Assembly: GCA_903905665.1 (NCBI GenBank)
Contig: CAIVHJ010000389.1
Location: forward strand, 1 to 5,930
DNA length: 5,930 bases
DNA from: an uncultured Phycisphaerales bacterium
GTDB lineage: Bacteria; Planctomycetota; Phycisphaerae; UBA1845; CAIVHJ01
Direction: 5' to 3'
Shown piece after piece: positions 5,906 through 5,930 of the stretch. The stretch's first letter is position 1. Each line of letters begins with the position of its first letter. The notes beneath the pieces are model-generated. The model worked only from the letters and a program-made list of their open reading frames with translations. It was not told the origin of the DNA and did no database searches. A program made the translations under genes and the position numbers.

Positions 5906-5930
5906 CGGAACCAGCCTATCCATGAGCGAC

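Noticed and set aside
1..5930. tRNA, rRNA or complete insertion sequence
   Set aside because: No cloverleaf, rRNA-like conserved stretch or transposase motif was seen in the spacers on either strand by eye.

Overview
The window is a bacterial chromosome segment in which every supported gene lies on the minus strand. Transcription therefore runs from right (5930) to left (1). The best guess for the source is Planctomycetota or a near relative. This rests on a very typical short protein with a four-cysteine zinc ribbon plus one C-terminal membrane helix (2805-3080), on GCAGAG-type intergenic repeats, and on a hairpin element at the left edge; it is an inference from recalled genome style, not a database result.

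Layout in transcription order. At 5144-5830 is a stand-alone RibD C-terminal-domain (dihydrofolate-reductase-like fold) reductase. One base after its stop begins a 203-residue, highly helical charged protein (4531-5142). A 263-bp non-coding spacer follows (4268-4530), holding four copies of a GCAGAG-type repeat whose outermost copies form a perfect 14-bp inverted repeat. Next is a second helical protein of 202 residues (3659-4267). Both helical proteins have the size, charge pattern and N-terminal layout of ESCRT-III/Snf7-family membrane-remodelling proteins, and they are the most interesting content of the window.

After them lies a small HNH nuclease gene (3210-3608). Its 3' end overlaps, in another frame, a conserved-looking tail (3077 to about 3274) that resembles the C-terminus of some type II restriction enzymes. 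The two frames would join if one base were lost from a run of seven A. This block looks like a decayed or rearranged restriction/HNH remnant. The zinc-ribbon membrane protein starts on the ATGA that ends that tail. A 171-bp spacer with a perfect 10-bp stem and a TATAAT box separates it from ftsK (75-2633), a complete membrane-anchored DNA translocase with motor and gamma domains. The left edge (1-74) holds a strong GC-rich hairpin.

Working together: the reductase and the first helical protein look co-transcribed and translationally coupled. The two helical proteins are plausible partners in one membrane-shaping assembly, as ESCRT-III subunits usually are. FtsK acts in chromosome segregation at division and probably has its own promoter. 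A functional link between FtsK and the helical pair is only suggested by proximity.
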